Source: CAIZGX01 sp044374295
GTDB lineage: Bacteria > Bacteroidota > Bacteroidia > Flavobacteriales_D > Sanyastnellaceae
Direction: 5' to 3'
NCBI GenBank assembly: GCA_044374295.1
Contig: JBILOU010000021.1
Location: 1-32,961 of the forward strand
Length of the DNA stretch: 32,961 nucleotides
Shown in pieces: positions 18,285-26,423 of this stretch; position 1 is the stretch's first letter; every line of letters begins with the position of its first letter. The position numbers and the translations under genes are program-made. Below the pieces are notes generated by a model. It was not told where the DNA came from. It searched no databases and saw only the letters and a program-made list of their open reading frames with translations.

Positions 18285-19529
18285 ATGAAAGCGATAATTA
18301 TCAATATTGGAGATGAGCTCTTGATTGGACAAACGATCAATACGAATGCTGCGTGGATGGGGCAATACCTCAATAGTTTCGGAATGGAGGTTGAATCGTC
18401 GCATTGTATTTCCGACAAAGGACCTATTATTTTCCAGGAGATAGATAAAGCATTGAAAAAGGCTGAAGTGGTTGTTGTAACAGGGGGCCTAGGTCCGACG
18501 AAAGACGATATTACTAAGCATACGCTTTGTGAATTGTTTCAAACGGAATTGATCATGCATGAACCAAGTTATTTGCGCGTAAAGGCTTTTTTCGAATCGC
18601 GCGGATTGCCTTTTTTGAAAGTGAACGAACAACAGGCGCTTGTTCCTGCATCGTGCACCGTCCTTGAGAATATGGTGGGCACCGCGAACGGAATGATGTT
18701 CGAGCGAGACGGGCATATTTGTGTATCACTTCCAGGTGTTCCTTTCGAGATGCAGTATTTAATGGAGCATGAGGTGGTTCCAAAAATTCAGCAAAAATTC
18801 GAATTGCCGAAGATTGTCCACCGCACCATTTTGACGCAAGGTGTGGGCGAAAGTTTTATTGCTGATCTTTTAACAGACTGGGAGAACTCGTTAGCTTCAG
18901 AAGACATACGCTTGGCTTATTTGCCTTCACCCGGAATGGTGAAACTGCGCATGTCGATATACGGCGGAGCGGAAGAGTCTGTTTTAAAAGAAAGAATTCA
19001 ACGCAAAGAAGCAGAACTGCACGCCATTATTGGCGAGTATATTTTTGGATATGAAAAAGAAACACTACAAAGTGTGCTCGTCCAGAAATTAAAAGCAAAA
19101 GGAAAGTCTGTGAGTTTCGCCGAAAGCTGCACGGGAGGAATGATGGCGCAAAAGTTCACCGATGTATCTGGATCGAGCGAAGTCTTTCAATCGGGGTGGG
19201 TGGTCTACCGTGAGTTTTCAAAAACAAAAGAGTTGGGAGTTGCCGAAACCTTGATTTCGAATTTCGGGGTCGTGAGCGAAGAAGTTGCCGCAGCTTTGGC
19301 AGAACGAGCACGTATTAAATCTGGAAGTGATTTTGCCCTGTCCTCAACAGGTTGGGCGGGACCGGATGGAGGCGATGAAAAGCACGGCGTTGGGACTATT
19401 TTCGTAGCACTTTCTTCTGAAAAAGGCACAATTGTTAAGAAGTTGAAGTTTGGAAAGAACCGCACACGCAATCGAGAAATGGCTACAGACGCGGCTTTCA
19501 TGCTTTTGATCAAAGAAATTCAGAAGTAA
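18285..19529 (+). CDS. cinA: CinA family protein (molybdopterin-binding fold plus nicotinamide nucleotide amidase domain)
   Basis: A 414-residue two-domain protein. The N-terminal domain (1-170; IINIGDELLIGQTINTNA, VVVTGGLGPTKDD) has the MoaB/MogA-type fold and in relatives acts as an ADP-ribose or NAD-metabolite pyrophosphatase. The C-terminal domain (about 255-414; SFAESCTGGMMAQ, STGWAGPDGG, GTIFVAL) is the PncC amidase that recycles nicotinamide mononucleotide. The usual TGIAGP or TGVAGP reads TGWAGP here. I place the start at ATG 18285 (MKAIIINIGDELL), where family homology begins; the longer frame from TTG 18249 adds a charged stretch with no homology. It stands 62 bases before rpmB, an arrangement common in Flavobacteriia. 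Confidence 0.95.
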   Translation: MKAIIINIGDELLIGQTINTNAAWMGQYLNSFGMEVESSHCISDKGPIIFQEIDKALKKAEVVVVTGGLGPTKDDITKHTLCELFQTELIMHEPSYLRVKAFFESRGLPFLKVNEQQALVPASCTVLENMVGTANGMMFERDGHICVSLPGVPFEMQYLMEHEVVPKIQQKFELPKIVHRTILTQGVGESFIADLLTDWENSLASEDIRLAYLPSPGMVKLRMSIYGGAEESVLKERIQRKEAELHAIIGEYIFGYEKETLQSVLVQKLKAKGKSVSFAESCTGGMMAQKFTDVSGSSEVFQSGWVVYREFSKTKELGVAETLISNFGVVSEEVAAALAERARIKSGSDFALSSTGWAGPDGGDEKHGVGTIFVALSSEKGTIVKKLKFGKNRTRNREMATDAAFMLLIKEIQK

Positions 19530-19532
19530 AAA

Positions 19533-19562
19533 TTGGATTTATTAAAAAAGTGCATATATTTG
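19533..19562 (+). promoter_or_regulatory. Promoter of rpmB
   Basis: TTG at 19533-19535, 19-base spacer, TATATTTG at 19555-19562: a near-perfect Bacteroidota promoter. The start of transcription near 19569 leaves a leader of about 23 bases before ATG 19592. The longer reading frame from GTG 19550 overlaps the promoter and is not the start. Confidence 0.82.
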
Positions 19563-19591
19563 CACCCCTTTATTCACAAAAACTCATTCTT

Positions 19592-19825
19592 ATGCCACGC
19601 ATTTGTCAAATTACTGGAAAGAAGACTATAACCGGAAACCACGTTTCCCACTCAAATATTAAAACACGTAGAAAATTCTATCCGAATTTGCAGTACAAGC
19701 GTTTTTGGTTGGCTGAAGAAAGCCGTTGGGTGCAATTGCGCGTGACTCCGAAAGGAATGAAAACCATCAACAAAATTGGTTTGGCTGCTGCTATGAAAAG
19801 AGCAAAAGAAAACGGAATCGGATAA
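19592..19825 (+). CDS. rpmB: 50S ribosomal protein L28
   Basis: A 77-residue, strongly basic protein of the large ribosomal subunit. It begins MPRICQITGKKTITGNHVSHS, the Bacteroidota form of the L28 N-terminus, and contains the NIKTRRKFYPNLQ and WVQLRVTPKGMKTI segments. The CxxTGKK start and the length fit the family. In related genomes rpmG (L33) and a small DUF4295 gene usually follow; here a strong terminator follows 25 bases after the stop. Confidence 0.97.
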   Translation: MPRICQITGKKTITGNHVSHSNIKTRRKFYPNLQYKRFWLAEESRWVQLRVTPKGMKTINKIGLAAAMKRAKENGIG

Positions 19826-19848
19826 TATTTTTATATCGAAATTGAAAT

Positions 19849-19874
19849 AAGGTTGAGTTCGCTCAACCTTTTTT
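19849..19874 (+). terminator. Rho-independent terminator after rpmB
   Basis: AAGGTTGAG (19849-19857), TTCG tetraloop, CTCAACCTT (19862-19870), running into six T residues (19869-19874). A compact, stable hairpin in textbook form. Confidence 0.9.
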
Positions 19875-19906
19875 GTTGTGCACTCGGGAAATTCTGCTAA
19901 TTTTCC

Positions 19907-19914
19907 TATATTTG
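19907..19914 (+). promoter_or_regulatory. -7 element TATATTTG of secDF
   Basis: TATATTTG matches the consensus exactly, 36 bases before the secDF ATG and after the rpmB terminator. No TTG stands at the expected distance upstream (the region reads CACTCGGGAAATT), so the -33 half is poor. Confidence 0.62.
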
Positions 19915-19950
19915 CAACCCTTAAATTGTTTTGACCAATATTGAATTTAC

Positions 19951-22900
19951 ATGCAAAATAGATCGCTACTCTGGATTTTCATTATCCTATTAACCTTATC
20001 AGTTGCTTACTTATTGTCTTTCAGCTTTATCTCGAAAAGCTACGAGAGCGTAGTGTTTCAAGCTGTTGAAGAGACTATCACCGATGATTTAGTAAAAGGC
20101 GAGTTGTTGAAGAACTACGGTGACACCATGGTTGTTGCTGATTCTCTTCGTGGCGCCGGATTCGAGGCGTACCGCGACAGCATCATCACCATGCGTCACG
20201 GAAGTATTGATGCTTTTGTTAAGTCGAACTTTGATACGAAGCTTGAAGAATTATTCACTTCGAAATACAATAAAGCACTTCGCGACAGTGCCGATGCAGT
20301 GGCTTTCCCATTGATGGGTTACAGCTACAGCTATTTGAAATCTCATGAGTTGGCTTTAGGTCTTGACTTGAAAGGTGGTATGAGCGTTACCCTTGAGGTA
20401 AGTATCCCTGACCTTCTTCTTTCCTTGAGCGACTACAGCACGGATCCAACATTCCTTGCAACGATTGAAAATGCCAAGAAGGCACAGTTGAATAGTACAG
20501 CAGATTTCTTGACTCTTTTCGATGAAGAGTGGAAAAAGTCTGGCGCGCAAGGACAGTTGTGGAGAAAGTTCAGCAATCAAACCAATCAAGACAAGTTCAA
20601 AGCGAACATGTCTGATGAAGATGTAATTAAAGTTTTACGTAAAGAGGCGAATGACGCGATTGACAATACTGAGAACATTATTCGTAAGCGTATTGACCAA
20701 TTTGGTGTGACTTCACCAAACGTTCAAAAGCAATCGTTGACGAGCCGTATTGTAGTTGAATTGCCGGGTGTTACAGACCAAGAGCGTGTTCGTAAGAACT
20801 TGAAGAGTACTGCAAACCTTGAGTTTTGGAATACATACTTCAACGTAGAAATTGCACAAGCAATGATTGACTTGAATACTGCTTTAGGAAGAATTCAAGC
20901 TCCCGAGTTGTATGCACCTGTTCAAGACACGGCGAAAAAAGATTCTACGTCAACGGCTCCAGCGCCGAAGCCAGACGATCAATTAACCGAAGACGAGAAG
21001 AAGCGTAAGTATCCATTATTCGCGATTTTCGGTCCGAATATTCCTACCGACAATCAAGCGGTTCCTTCTGCAATTGCTGGTACTGCTAGGGTTTCCGATA
21101 TGGAAGCTGTAGATCGCATCTTCAATTCAGACATGGCGAAGAGCATGTTCCCTAAAGATTTACGTCTAATGTGGGGTGCTAAACCAGAAAAAGGAATTGC
21201 TGTTCTTTATGCAATTAAAGCTGATGAATTAAACGGCCGTGCGCCATTGGATGGAAAATCAATTATTGACGCTCGTCAAGATTTCGATCCAATCAAAGGT
21301 GGTGTTGTGGTTGAAATGACCATGAGTCCAGATGTTGGAGCTCCGAAGTGGAAAGAAATGACTGCTAAGAATGCAGCAGACAACAACAGAGCGGTTGCAG
21401 TAGTTATGGATAACTTGGTTTATTCAGCGCCATCTGTTAACGAAGAAATTCCAAACGGAAAATCAGTAATCACATTTGGTTCTGGTGATAACCGTGACAA
21501 ACAAATCCTTGAAGCGAAAGACTTAGCTGGTTTATTGAAGGCAGGTTCTTTACCGGCTCCAGCGAAGATTATCGATGAAGTGGTTGTTGGTCCAAGCCTT
21601 GGTGCAGAGAATATTAAAGCAGGAATCTGGTCGTTCATTGCGGCGTTCATTGTAATTCTTCTTTACATGATGTTCTACTACGCTTGGGCGGGTTGGGCAG
21701 CAAACGTTGCATTGGTTGCAAACTTATTCTTCTTGATTGGTGCACTTGTATCATTGGGCGGAACCTTAACTCTTCCTGGTATCGCGGGTATCGTGTTAAC
21801 CATGGGTATGGCGGTAGATGCGAACGTATTGATTTACGAGCGTGTGAAAGAGGAATTACGCATGGGCAAGCCAGTATCTGTCGCTATGGTAGACGGATTC
21901 AAGAAAGCGATTAGCGCGATTCTGGATGGTAACATGACCACTTTGATTTCTGGTCTAGTCTTGTTGGTAGTTGGAACCGGTCCTATGAAAGGTTTCGCAA
22001 CAACCTTGATTATTGGTATTTTCACAACGTTGTTTACCGCGATTGTTATTTCTCGTTTAATTCTTTACAAGCGTTTAGACAGCAAAAAAGAGATTACGTT
22101 CTACAGCAGCATTACTAAGAACTGGTTTACTAAAATGAACTACGACTTCGTAACGAAGCGTTTCTTATACTACGGTATCTCTGCTACAATCTTGATTGCA
22201 GGTGCGGTTTCTTGGAGCACACGTGGATTCAACATGGGTGTTGACTTTGTTGGAGGAACTTCATTCAAAGTGAAGTACGAAGAGAAGGTAGATCCAGAGG
22301 CGGTTCGTAGCGCTCTTTCAACTTCTTTAGTTGAAAACGGAAATGCTGCAGCAAGCACTGTTCAAGCCATTGGTACTGCTGGAAACGAATTGAAAATCAC
22401 AACGAACTACTTAATCAACGATAACTCGAGCGACGTTGCACAACGCGTGCAAACAGACGTAGACAATGCTTTAGGAAAAGTTGGAAAGCATGAAATTACA
22501 ACTTCATACAAAGTAGATGCTTCTATGAGCGATGACTTTAGAGCAGAAGCTATTTGGGCTGCTGTACTTACGTTGTTGCTAGTAGGTATTTATGTTGTGT
22601 TCCGCTTCCGTAAGATTGACTTCGCGATTGGTGCAACTGTGGCATTGTTCCACGATGCATTGATGGTAATCTGTGCGTTCACCTTGTTGAACGGTTTGGT
22701 TCCATTTACATTGGAAGTGAATCAAAACTTTATTGCGGCAATCTTAACTGTAATCGGTTACTCGATCAACGATACCGTTGTAATCTTTGACCGTATTCGT
22801 GAATACTTCCGTGAGCGTCGTAACCCAGAATTGAAATCTACTATCAACGATGCATTGAACAGTACGCTTGGACGTTCAATTAACACGTCTATGACGGTGT

Positions 22901-23064
22901 TATTGACTTTAGGTGTGATGTTCATCTTCGGTAGCGATGATATTCGTGGATTTGTGTTCGCAATGATCATTGGGGTAATAAGCGGGGTATATTCTACCTT
23001 GTTCATTGCAACTCCGATCGTAGTGGATATGCGTAAACTGTTTGCCAAGAAAGAAGCGAAATAA
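19951..23064 (+). CDS. secDF: Protein translocase subunit SecDF (fused)
   Basis: A 1037-residue inner-membrane protein that uses the proton motive force to pull exported proteins through SecYEG on the outer side. SecD half: first membrane helix 6-28, GLDLKGGMSVTLEV near 136-149, a large periplasmic region with an Ala/Pro/Asp-rich spacer (near 330-350), then the membrane bundle with GMAVDANVLIYERVKEEL near 619-636, containing the conserved Asp of proton conduction. SecF half: from about 737, with FNMGVDFVGGTSFKV and IGYSINDTVVIFDRIRE. Fusion of SecD and SecF is usual in Bacteroidota. It has its own promoter and terminator, so it appears to be a single-gene unit. Relevant to the window because the large tail proteins all need Sec export before type IX secretion. 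Confidence 0.97.
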   Translation: MQNRSLLWIFIILLTLSVAYLLSFSFISKSYESVVFQAVEETITDDLVKGELLKNYGDTMVVADSLRGAGFEAYRDSIITMRHGSIDAFVKSNFDTKLEELFTSKYNKALRDSADAVAFPLMGYSYSYLKSHELALGLDLKGGMSVTLEVSIPDLLLSLSDYSTDPTFLATIENAKKAQLNSTADFLTLFDEEWKKSGAQGQLWRKFSNQTNQDKFKANMSDEDVIKVLRKEANDAIDNTENIIRKRIDQFGVTSPNVQKQSLTSRIVVELPGVTDQERVRKNLKSTANLEFWNTYFNVEIAQAMIDLNTALGRIQAPELYAPVQDTAKKDSTSTAPAPKPDDQLTEDEKKRKYPLFAIFGPNIPTDNQAVPSAIAGTARVSDMEAVDRIFNSDMAKSMFPKDLRLMWGAKPEKGIAVLYAIKADELNGRAPLDGKSIIDARQDFDPIKGGVVVEMTMSPDVGAPKWKEMTAKNAADNNRAVAVVMDNLVYSAPSVNEEIPNGKSVITFGSGDNRDKQILEAKDLAGLLKAGSLPAPAKIIDEVVVGPSLGAENIKAGIWSFIAAFIVILLYMMFYYAWAGWAANVALVANLFFLIGALVSLGGTLTLPGIAGIVLTMGMAVDANVLIYERVKEELRMGKPVSVAMVDGFKKAISAILDGNMTTLISGLVLLVVGTGPMKGFATTLIIGIFTTLFTAIVISRLILYKRLDSKKEITFYSSITKNWFTKMNYDFVTKRFLYYGISATILIAGAVSWSTRGFNMGVDFVGGTSFKVKYEEKVDPEAVRSALSTSLVENGNAAASTVQAIGTAGNELKITTNYLINDNSSDVAQRVQTDVDNALGKVGKHEITTSYKVDASMSDDFRAEAIWAAVLTLLLVGIYVVFRFRKIDFAIGATVALFHDALMVICAFTLLNGLVPFTLEVNQNFIAAILTVIGYSINDTVVIFDRIREYFRERRNPELKSTINDALNSTLGRSINTSMTVLLTLGVMFIFGSDDIRGFVFAMIIGVISGVYSTLFIATPIVVDMRKLFAKKEAK

Positions 23065-23086
23065 TTTCGCCTTAAGAATACTTAGA

Positions 23087-23117
23087 AAATGCCGGGAATT
23101 TCCCGGCATTTTTCTTT
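23087..23117 (+). terminator. Rho-independent terminator of secDF
   Basis: AAATGCCGGGA (23087-23097), loop ATT, TCCCGGCATTT (23101-23111), continuing into TTCTTT. A perfect 11-bp stem with a GC-rich core, 22 bases after the secDF stop. Confidence 0.9.
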
Positions 23118-23144
23118 GAAAGACATTTAACAAGCTTACCTTTG
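23116..23144 (+). promoter_or_regulatory. Promoter of the tatA-like gene, nearly leaderless
   Basis: TTG at 23116-23118, 18-base spacer, TACCTTTG at 23137-23144. The ATG at 23149 comes only four bases after the -7 element, so transcription would start at or very near the start codon. Confidence 0.68.
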
Positions 23145-23148
23145 CGGC

Positions 23149-23463
23149 ATGAGTACTGGCGAGATTCTTATGATATTGTTCATCTACCTTTTGCTTTTCG
23201 GAGCGAAGGGGGTTCCGTCTATCGCTCGGACTCTGGGAAAGACCATGTATCAATTTCGCAACGCTGCGAAAGATGTTCAAGATGAAATATTGAAGAGCGC
23301 AGACGATATGCGTAAGCAAGCTCGCGCAGAGGTTCCGTTAGATCAGTTAATGAACGAAGAAGAGCCAGCGCCAATACGTCCAGCACCGCCTGTTGCGCCT
23401 CCTGTTCAAGAAGAAACGAAAACAATTCCTGCAGATGATGTTCAGTCAGGAGGAACTGTATAG
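23149..23463 (+). CDS. TatA/TatB-family twin-arginine translocase protein
   Basis: A 104-residue protein with one N-terminal membrane helix (about 5-20), the hinge LLLFGAKGVPSIARTLGK and an amphipathic helix (MYQFRNAAKDVQDEILK), in the order typical of TatA, TatB and Hcf106. The tail (about 65-104) is rich in Pro, Glu and Ala and probably disordered. It would form part of the pore that moves folded proteins with twin-arginine signals across the inner membrane. TatC is not in the window. I cannot separate TatA from TatB. The length and the Glu near residue 5 favour TatA or a dual-function TatA. Its end overlaps the start of the alkB-like gene. Confidence 0.87.
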   Translation: MSTGEILMILFIYLLLFGAKGVPSIARTLGKTMYQFRNAAKDVQDEILKSADDMRKQARAEVPLDQLMNEEEPAPIRPAPPVAPPVQEETKTIPADDVQSGGTV

Positions 23464-23995
23464 TTCAAACGGAGAAGAACTTATTCTTCATCACGGTATT
23501 TTCCAATCCTTTTCCATTCAAGATTTTCTTTCATTGCCTTGGCAACAGAATACCATTCGCGTATTCGGAAAGGAGCATTTGGAACCGCGCTTAACCTGCT
23601 ATTTCGGACCGGCTTATACCTATTCAACCATTCAGTGGGAAGCCAAAGAAATACCAACGGTTCTTTTCCAACTAAAACAAAAAATTGAAATTTTAGCGAA
23701 GGCTGAATTTAATGCCGTCCTCTGCAATTACTACAGAGACGGGCAAGACAGCATGGGGTGGCACAGCGACAATGAGAAGGAAATGGATTCTTCGGTTATT
23801 GCTTCAGTTTCTATTGGTGCAGAGCGGGTGCTTAAATTCAAATCGCGAAGTGATAAGAAAACGTTATCTTTTTCATTGCCGCATGGCTCGTTGCTGTTGA
23901 TGAATAATTTCCAAGAGAATTGGCAACACGCCATTGGGAAAGTGAAATCTGCTTCCCCCCGAATAAACTTTACATTTCGAAAGATGCATTCTTAG
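23435..23995 (+). CDS. AlkB-like 2-oxoglutarate/Fe(II)-dependent dioxygenase
   Basis: About 186 residues. Oxidative dealkylation of alkylated DNA or RNA bases is the family reaction. Visible marks are the NYYRDGQDSMGWHSD segment with the HxD iron ligands (H-S-D), the distal histidine in NWQHAIGK, and the SPRINFTFRKM end with the arginines that bind 2-oxoglutarate (RxNxTFR). Together with GAERVLKF, this resembles the ALKBH2/3-like bacterial group. I place the start at ATG 23435 (or 23438); a TTG at 23393 would add a lysine-rich stretch read from tatA codons. Either way it overlaps the end of the tatA-like gene in another frame, which suggests that the two are co-transcribed and translationally coupled. 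Confidence 0.9.
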   Translation: MMFSQEELYSSNGEELILHHGIFQSFSIQDFLSLPWQQNTIRVFGKEHLEPRLTCYFGPAYTYSTIQWEAKEIPTVLFQLKQKIEILAKAEFNAVLCNYYRDGQDSMGWHSDNEKEMDSSVIASVSIGAERVLKFKSRSDKKTLSFSLPHGSLLLMNNFQENWQHAIGKVKSASPRINFTFRKMHS

Positions 23996-24039
23996 ATGGA
24001 AGAGGACTCTCAGCATCACCATGTTTTTCAGTTTGTTCT

Positions 24040-24047
24040 TATCTTTG
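24040..24047 (+). promoter_or_regulatory. -7 element TATCTTTG of the E1 gene, nearly leaderless
   Basis: TATCTTTG matches TAnnTTTG and ends six bases before ATG 24054. It lies within the region that a longer open frame (from 24021) would translate, which argues for 24054 as the true start. No clear -33 TTG is visible. Confidence 0.6.
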
Positions 24048-24053
24048 CGGCCT

Positions 24054-26423
24054 ATGAGTTTGGCAGGCAAAACGGCGGTGAATGATACCGCAAAGCAAAT
24101 GTTACTTGACGACTATTTCTTGGCTTGCTTAAGCCGTGAAGCTTCGTTGTTGGGTAGAAAGGAAGTACTTACTGGAAAAGCCAAATTTGGCATTTTCGGT
24201 GATGGAAAGGAATTGGCGCAAATAGCCATGGCCAAACAATTTCAGAATGGCGACTGGAGATCTGGTTACTACCGAGATCAGACATTTATGATGGCCATTG
24301 GTCAACTTACGGTTCAGCAATATTTCGCAGCGTTATACGCGCATACAGATATCGAGAAGGAACCTTCTTCGGGTGGAAGACAAATGGGCGGACACTTTTC
24401 TACGCGGGCATTGGATTCAAATGGAAATTGGAAGAATGTTATGGAGATGAAAAACTCTTCTTCAGACATTTCTCCGACAGGTGGACAAATGCCGCGTCTA
24501 TTGGGTTTGGCGCAAGCTTCGAAATATTACAAAGCGAATACTGATCTTCATTCAAGAACTCAATTTTCGAATAAAGGAAATGAGGTAGCCTTCGGAACCA
24601 TAGGTGATTCAAGCACTTCAGAAGGGTTGTTCTGGGAAACCATGAACGCATCTGCTGTTTTAGGCGTGCCTATGTGCATGTGTGTTTGGGACAACGGATG
24701 GGGAATTTCAGTTCCGAAAAAATATCAGACAGCGAAAGAAAGTATCTCGGAATCGTTAAGCGGAATGCAAAGCGAACCGGGTGAAGGAGGAATAAAAATC
24801 TTCAAGGCGAAGGGTTGGGATTATGCGGAATTGATGCTCAAGTTTGAGCAAGCGGTTAAGCATTCGCGCACACACCATCAGCCTGTTTTAATTCATGTTG
24901 AAGAACTAACGCAGCCGCAAGGCCACAGCACGAGCGGTTCTCACGAGCGCTACAAGACGAAAGAGTTGTTGGAGTGGTATGATGAATTCGATTGCATTGT
25001 TCAATTTGGAAAATTCTTGACCGACAAGAAAGTTGCGAAGCAAGAAGAGTTAGATGAGTTGCGCGCGAAAGCAAAAGCGCAAGCACGCGCCGAACAACGC
25101 ACTGCATGGGACGAATTCCGCGCGCAAATTCAGGCCGACGTTAACGCGGCCATTGCTTTGCTTGAAGCAGCTGGACAATCAGAAGCAGCAGCTTCTTTGA
25201 AAAACAACGGCGAAGCCATTCGCAAAGATGTTTTCGAAGCTATTCGAAAAGTGTTGCGCTCGGTTCGTGGACAGCACTCAGCGGAAATTCAAAATATAAA
25301 AAATTGGTTAGCCAGTGCGCAAGAGCGCATGCACAAAGCCTACAGCAGCGAGCTGTACAGCGAGCGTCATGATTTAGATCGCTCAGTTCCTGTTCAATAT
25401 GCAGGAGACGCTGAGATGGTTGACGGACGCGTTGTCCTTCGCGATTTTTGGGATGCGAAGTTGGCGGAAATGCCTGAAGTTTTAATCTTCGGAGAAGACG
25501 TTGGAAAGATTGGTGGAGTAAACCAAACGTGTGAAGGACTTCAAGATAAATACGGAGAATTGCGCGTAACCGATACCGGTATTCGCGAAGCAACAATTGT
25601 TGGACAAGCCATAGGTTTGGCCATGCGCGGACTTCGTCCGGTTGCGGAAATTCAGTACTTAGACTACATCTATTACGCGCTTCAAATTATGCGCGACGAC
25701 TTGGCTAGCGTGCGTTACAGATCTGCTGGCGGACAGATGGCTCCGGCAATTATTAGCACACGCGGTCACAGACTTGAAGGTATTTGGCACAGCGGAAGCC
25801 CTATGGGCGCTATTATTAGCAGTGTTCGCGGAATGGTGGTGTGTGTTCCAAGGAACATGACACAGGCCGCGGGGATGTACAATAATTTGTTGAAAGGCAA
25901 CGATCCAGCATTGGTTGTTGAATGTTTGAACGGTTACCGCAAGAAAGAAAAGATGCCGAGCAATCTTTCTGAAATGGTTGTTCCTATTGGTGTTGCAGAG
26001 GTGGTGAAAGTAGGAAGCGATATCACTGTTGTTTCTTACGGTAGCACGCTTCACTTGTGTTTGAACGCCGCCGACGAGTTAGCGAACATGGGAATTTCAG
26101 TTGAAGTGGTAGACGCGCAAACGCTTCTTCCATTCGATACAACGGGCGTTTCAGCATCGAGTGTTCAGAAAACAAATCGCTTGGTTGTTGTAGATGAAGA
26201 TGTGGAAGGTGGAGCTTCGGCTTACTTGTTAGATCAGATCATTAACAAACAAGGTGCTTTCAACTACTTAGACGCACAACCGATAACAATTACTTCAAAG
26301 CCGCATTTACCGGCCTATTCAACCGATGGCGATTACTTCAGCAAGCCTTCTGTTGACGATATCGTTGAAGCTATTTATGCGGTAATGTCAGAAGGAAATC
26401 CTGCTAGATTTCCGAGGATTTAG
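24054..26423 (+). CDS. Fused alpha-beta 2-oxo acid dehydrogenase E1 component
   Basis: A 789-residue thiamine-diphosphate enzyme that decarboxylates a 2-oxo acid and passes the acyl group to a lipoyl E2 subunit. The branched-chain (2-oxoisovalerate) complex is most likely; pyruvate is possible. Alpha part, about 1-370: GRQMGGH, the TPP/Mg loop GDSSTSEG near 184 with NGWGISVP. A linker of roughly 100 residues (about 330-440), rich in Ala, Gln, Glu and Arg, is probably helical. Beta part, about 460-789: IFGEDVGKIGGV near 479, IQYLDYIYYALQIMRDDLAS, and the transketolase C-terminal domain (SYGSTLHLCLNAADEL, VVDEDVEGGASAYL). Start chosen at MSLAGKT because a promoter element occupies the upstream codons. 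E2 and E3 are not nearby. The 3' end overlaps the convergent receptor gene by 4 bases. Confidence 0.92.
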   Translation: MSLAGKTAVNDTAKQMLLDDYFLACLSREASLLGRKEVLTGKAKFGIFGDGKELAQIAMAKQFQNGDWRSGYYRDQTFMMAIGQLTVQQYFAALYAHTDIEKEPSSGGRQMGGHFSTRALDSNGNWKNVMEMKNSSSDISPTGGQMPRLLGLAQASKYYKANTDLHSRTQFSNKGNEVAFGTIGDSSTSEGLFWETMNASAVLGVPMCMCVWDNGWGISVPKKYQTAKESISESLSGMQSEPGEGGIKIFKAKGWDYAELMLKFEQAVKHSRTHHQPVLIHVEELTQPQGHSTSGSHERYKTKELLEWYDEFDCIVQFGKFLTDKKVAKQEELDELRAKAKAQARAEQRTAWDEFRAQIQADVNAAIALLEAAGQSEAAASLKNNGEAIRKDVFEAIRKVLRSVRGQHSAEIQNIKNWLASAQERMHKAYSSELYSERHDLDRSVPVQYAGDAEMVDGRVVLRDFWDAKLAEMPEVLIFGEDVGKIGGVNQTCEGLQDKYGELRVTDTGIREATIVGQAIGLAMRGLRPVAEIQYLDYIYYALQIMRDDLASVRYRSAGGQMAPAIISTRGHRLEGIWHSGSPMGAIISSVRGMVVCVPRNMTQAAGMYNNLLKGNDPALVVECLNGYRKKEKMPSNLSEMVVPIGVAEVVKVGSDITVVSYGSTLHLCLNAADELANMGISVEVVDAQTLLPFDTTGVSASSVQKTNRLVVVDEDVEGGASAYLLDQIINKQGAFNYLDAQPITITSKPHLPAYSTDGDYFSKPSVDDIVEAIYAVMSEGNPARFPRI

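Noticed and set aside
24021..24053. N-terminal extension of the E1 protein (MFFSLFLSLRP)
   Set aside because: The TATCTTTG promoter element sits inside it, and family similarity begins only after MSLAGKT.
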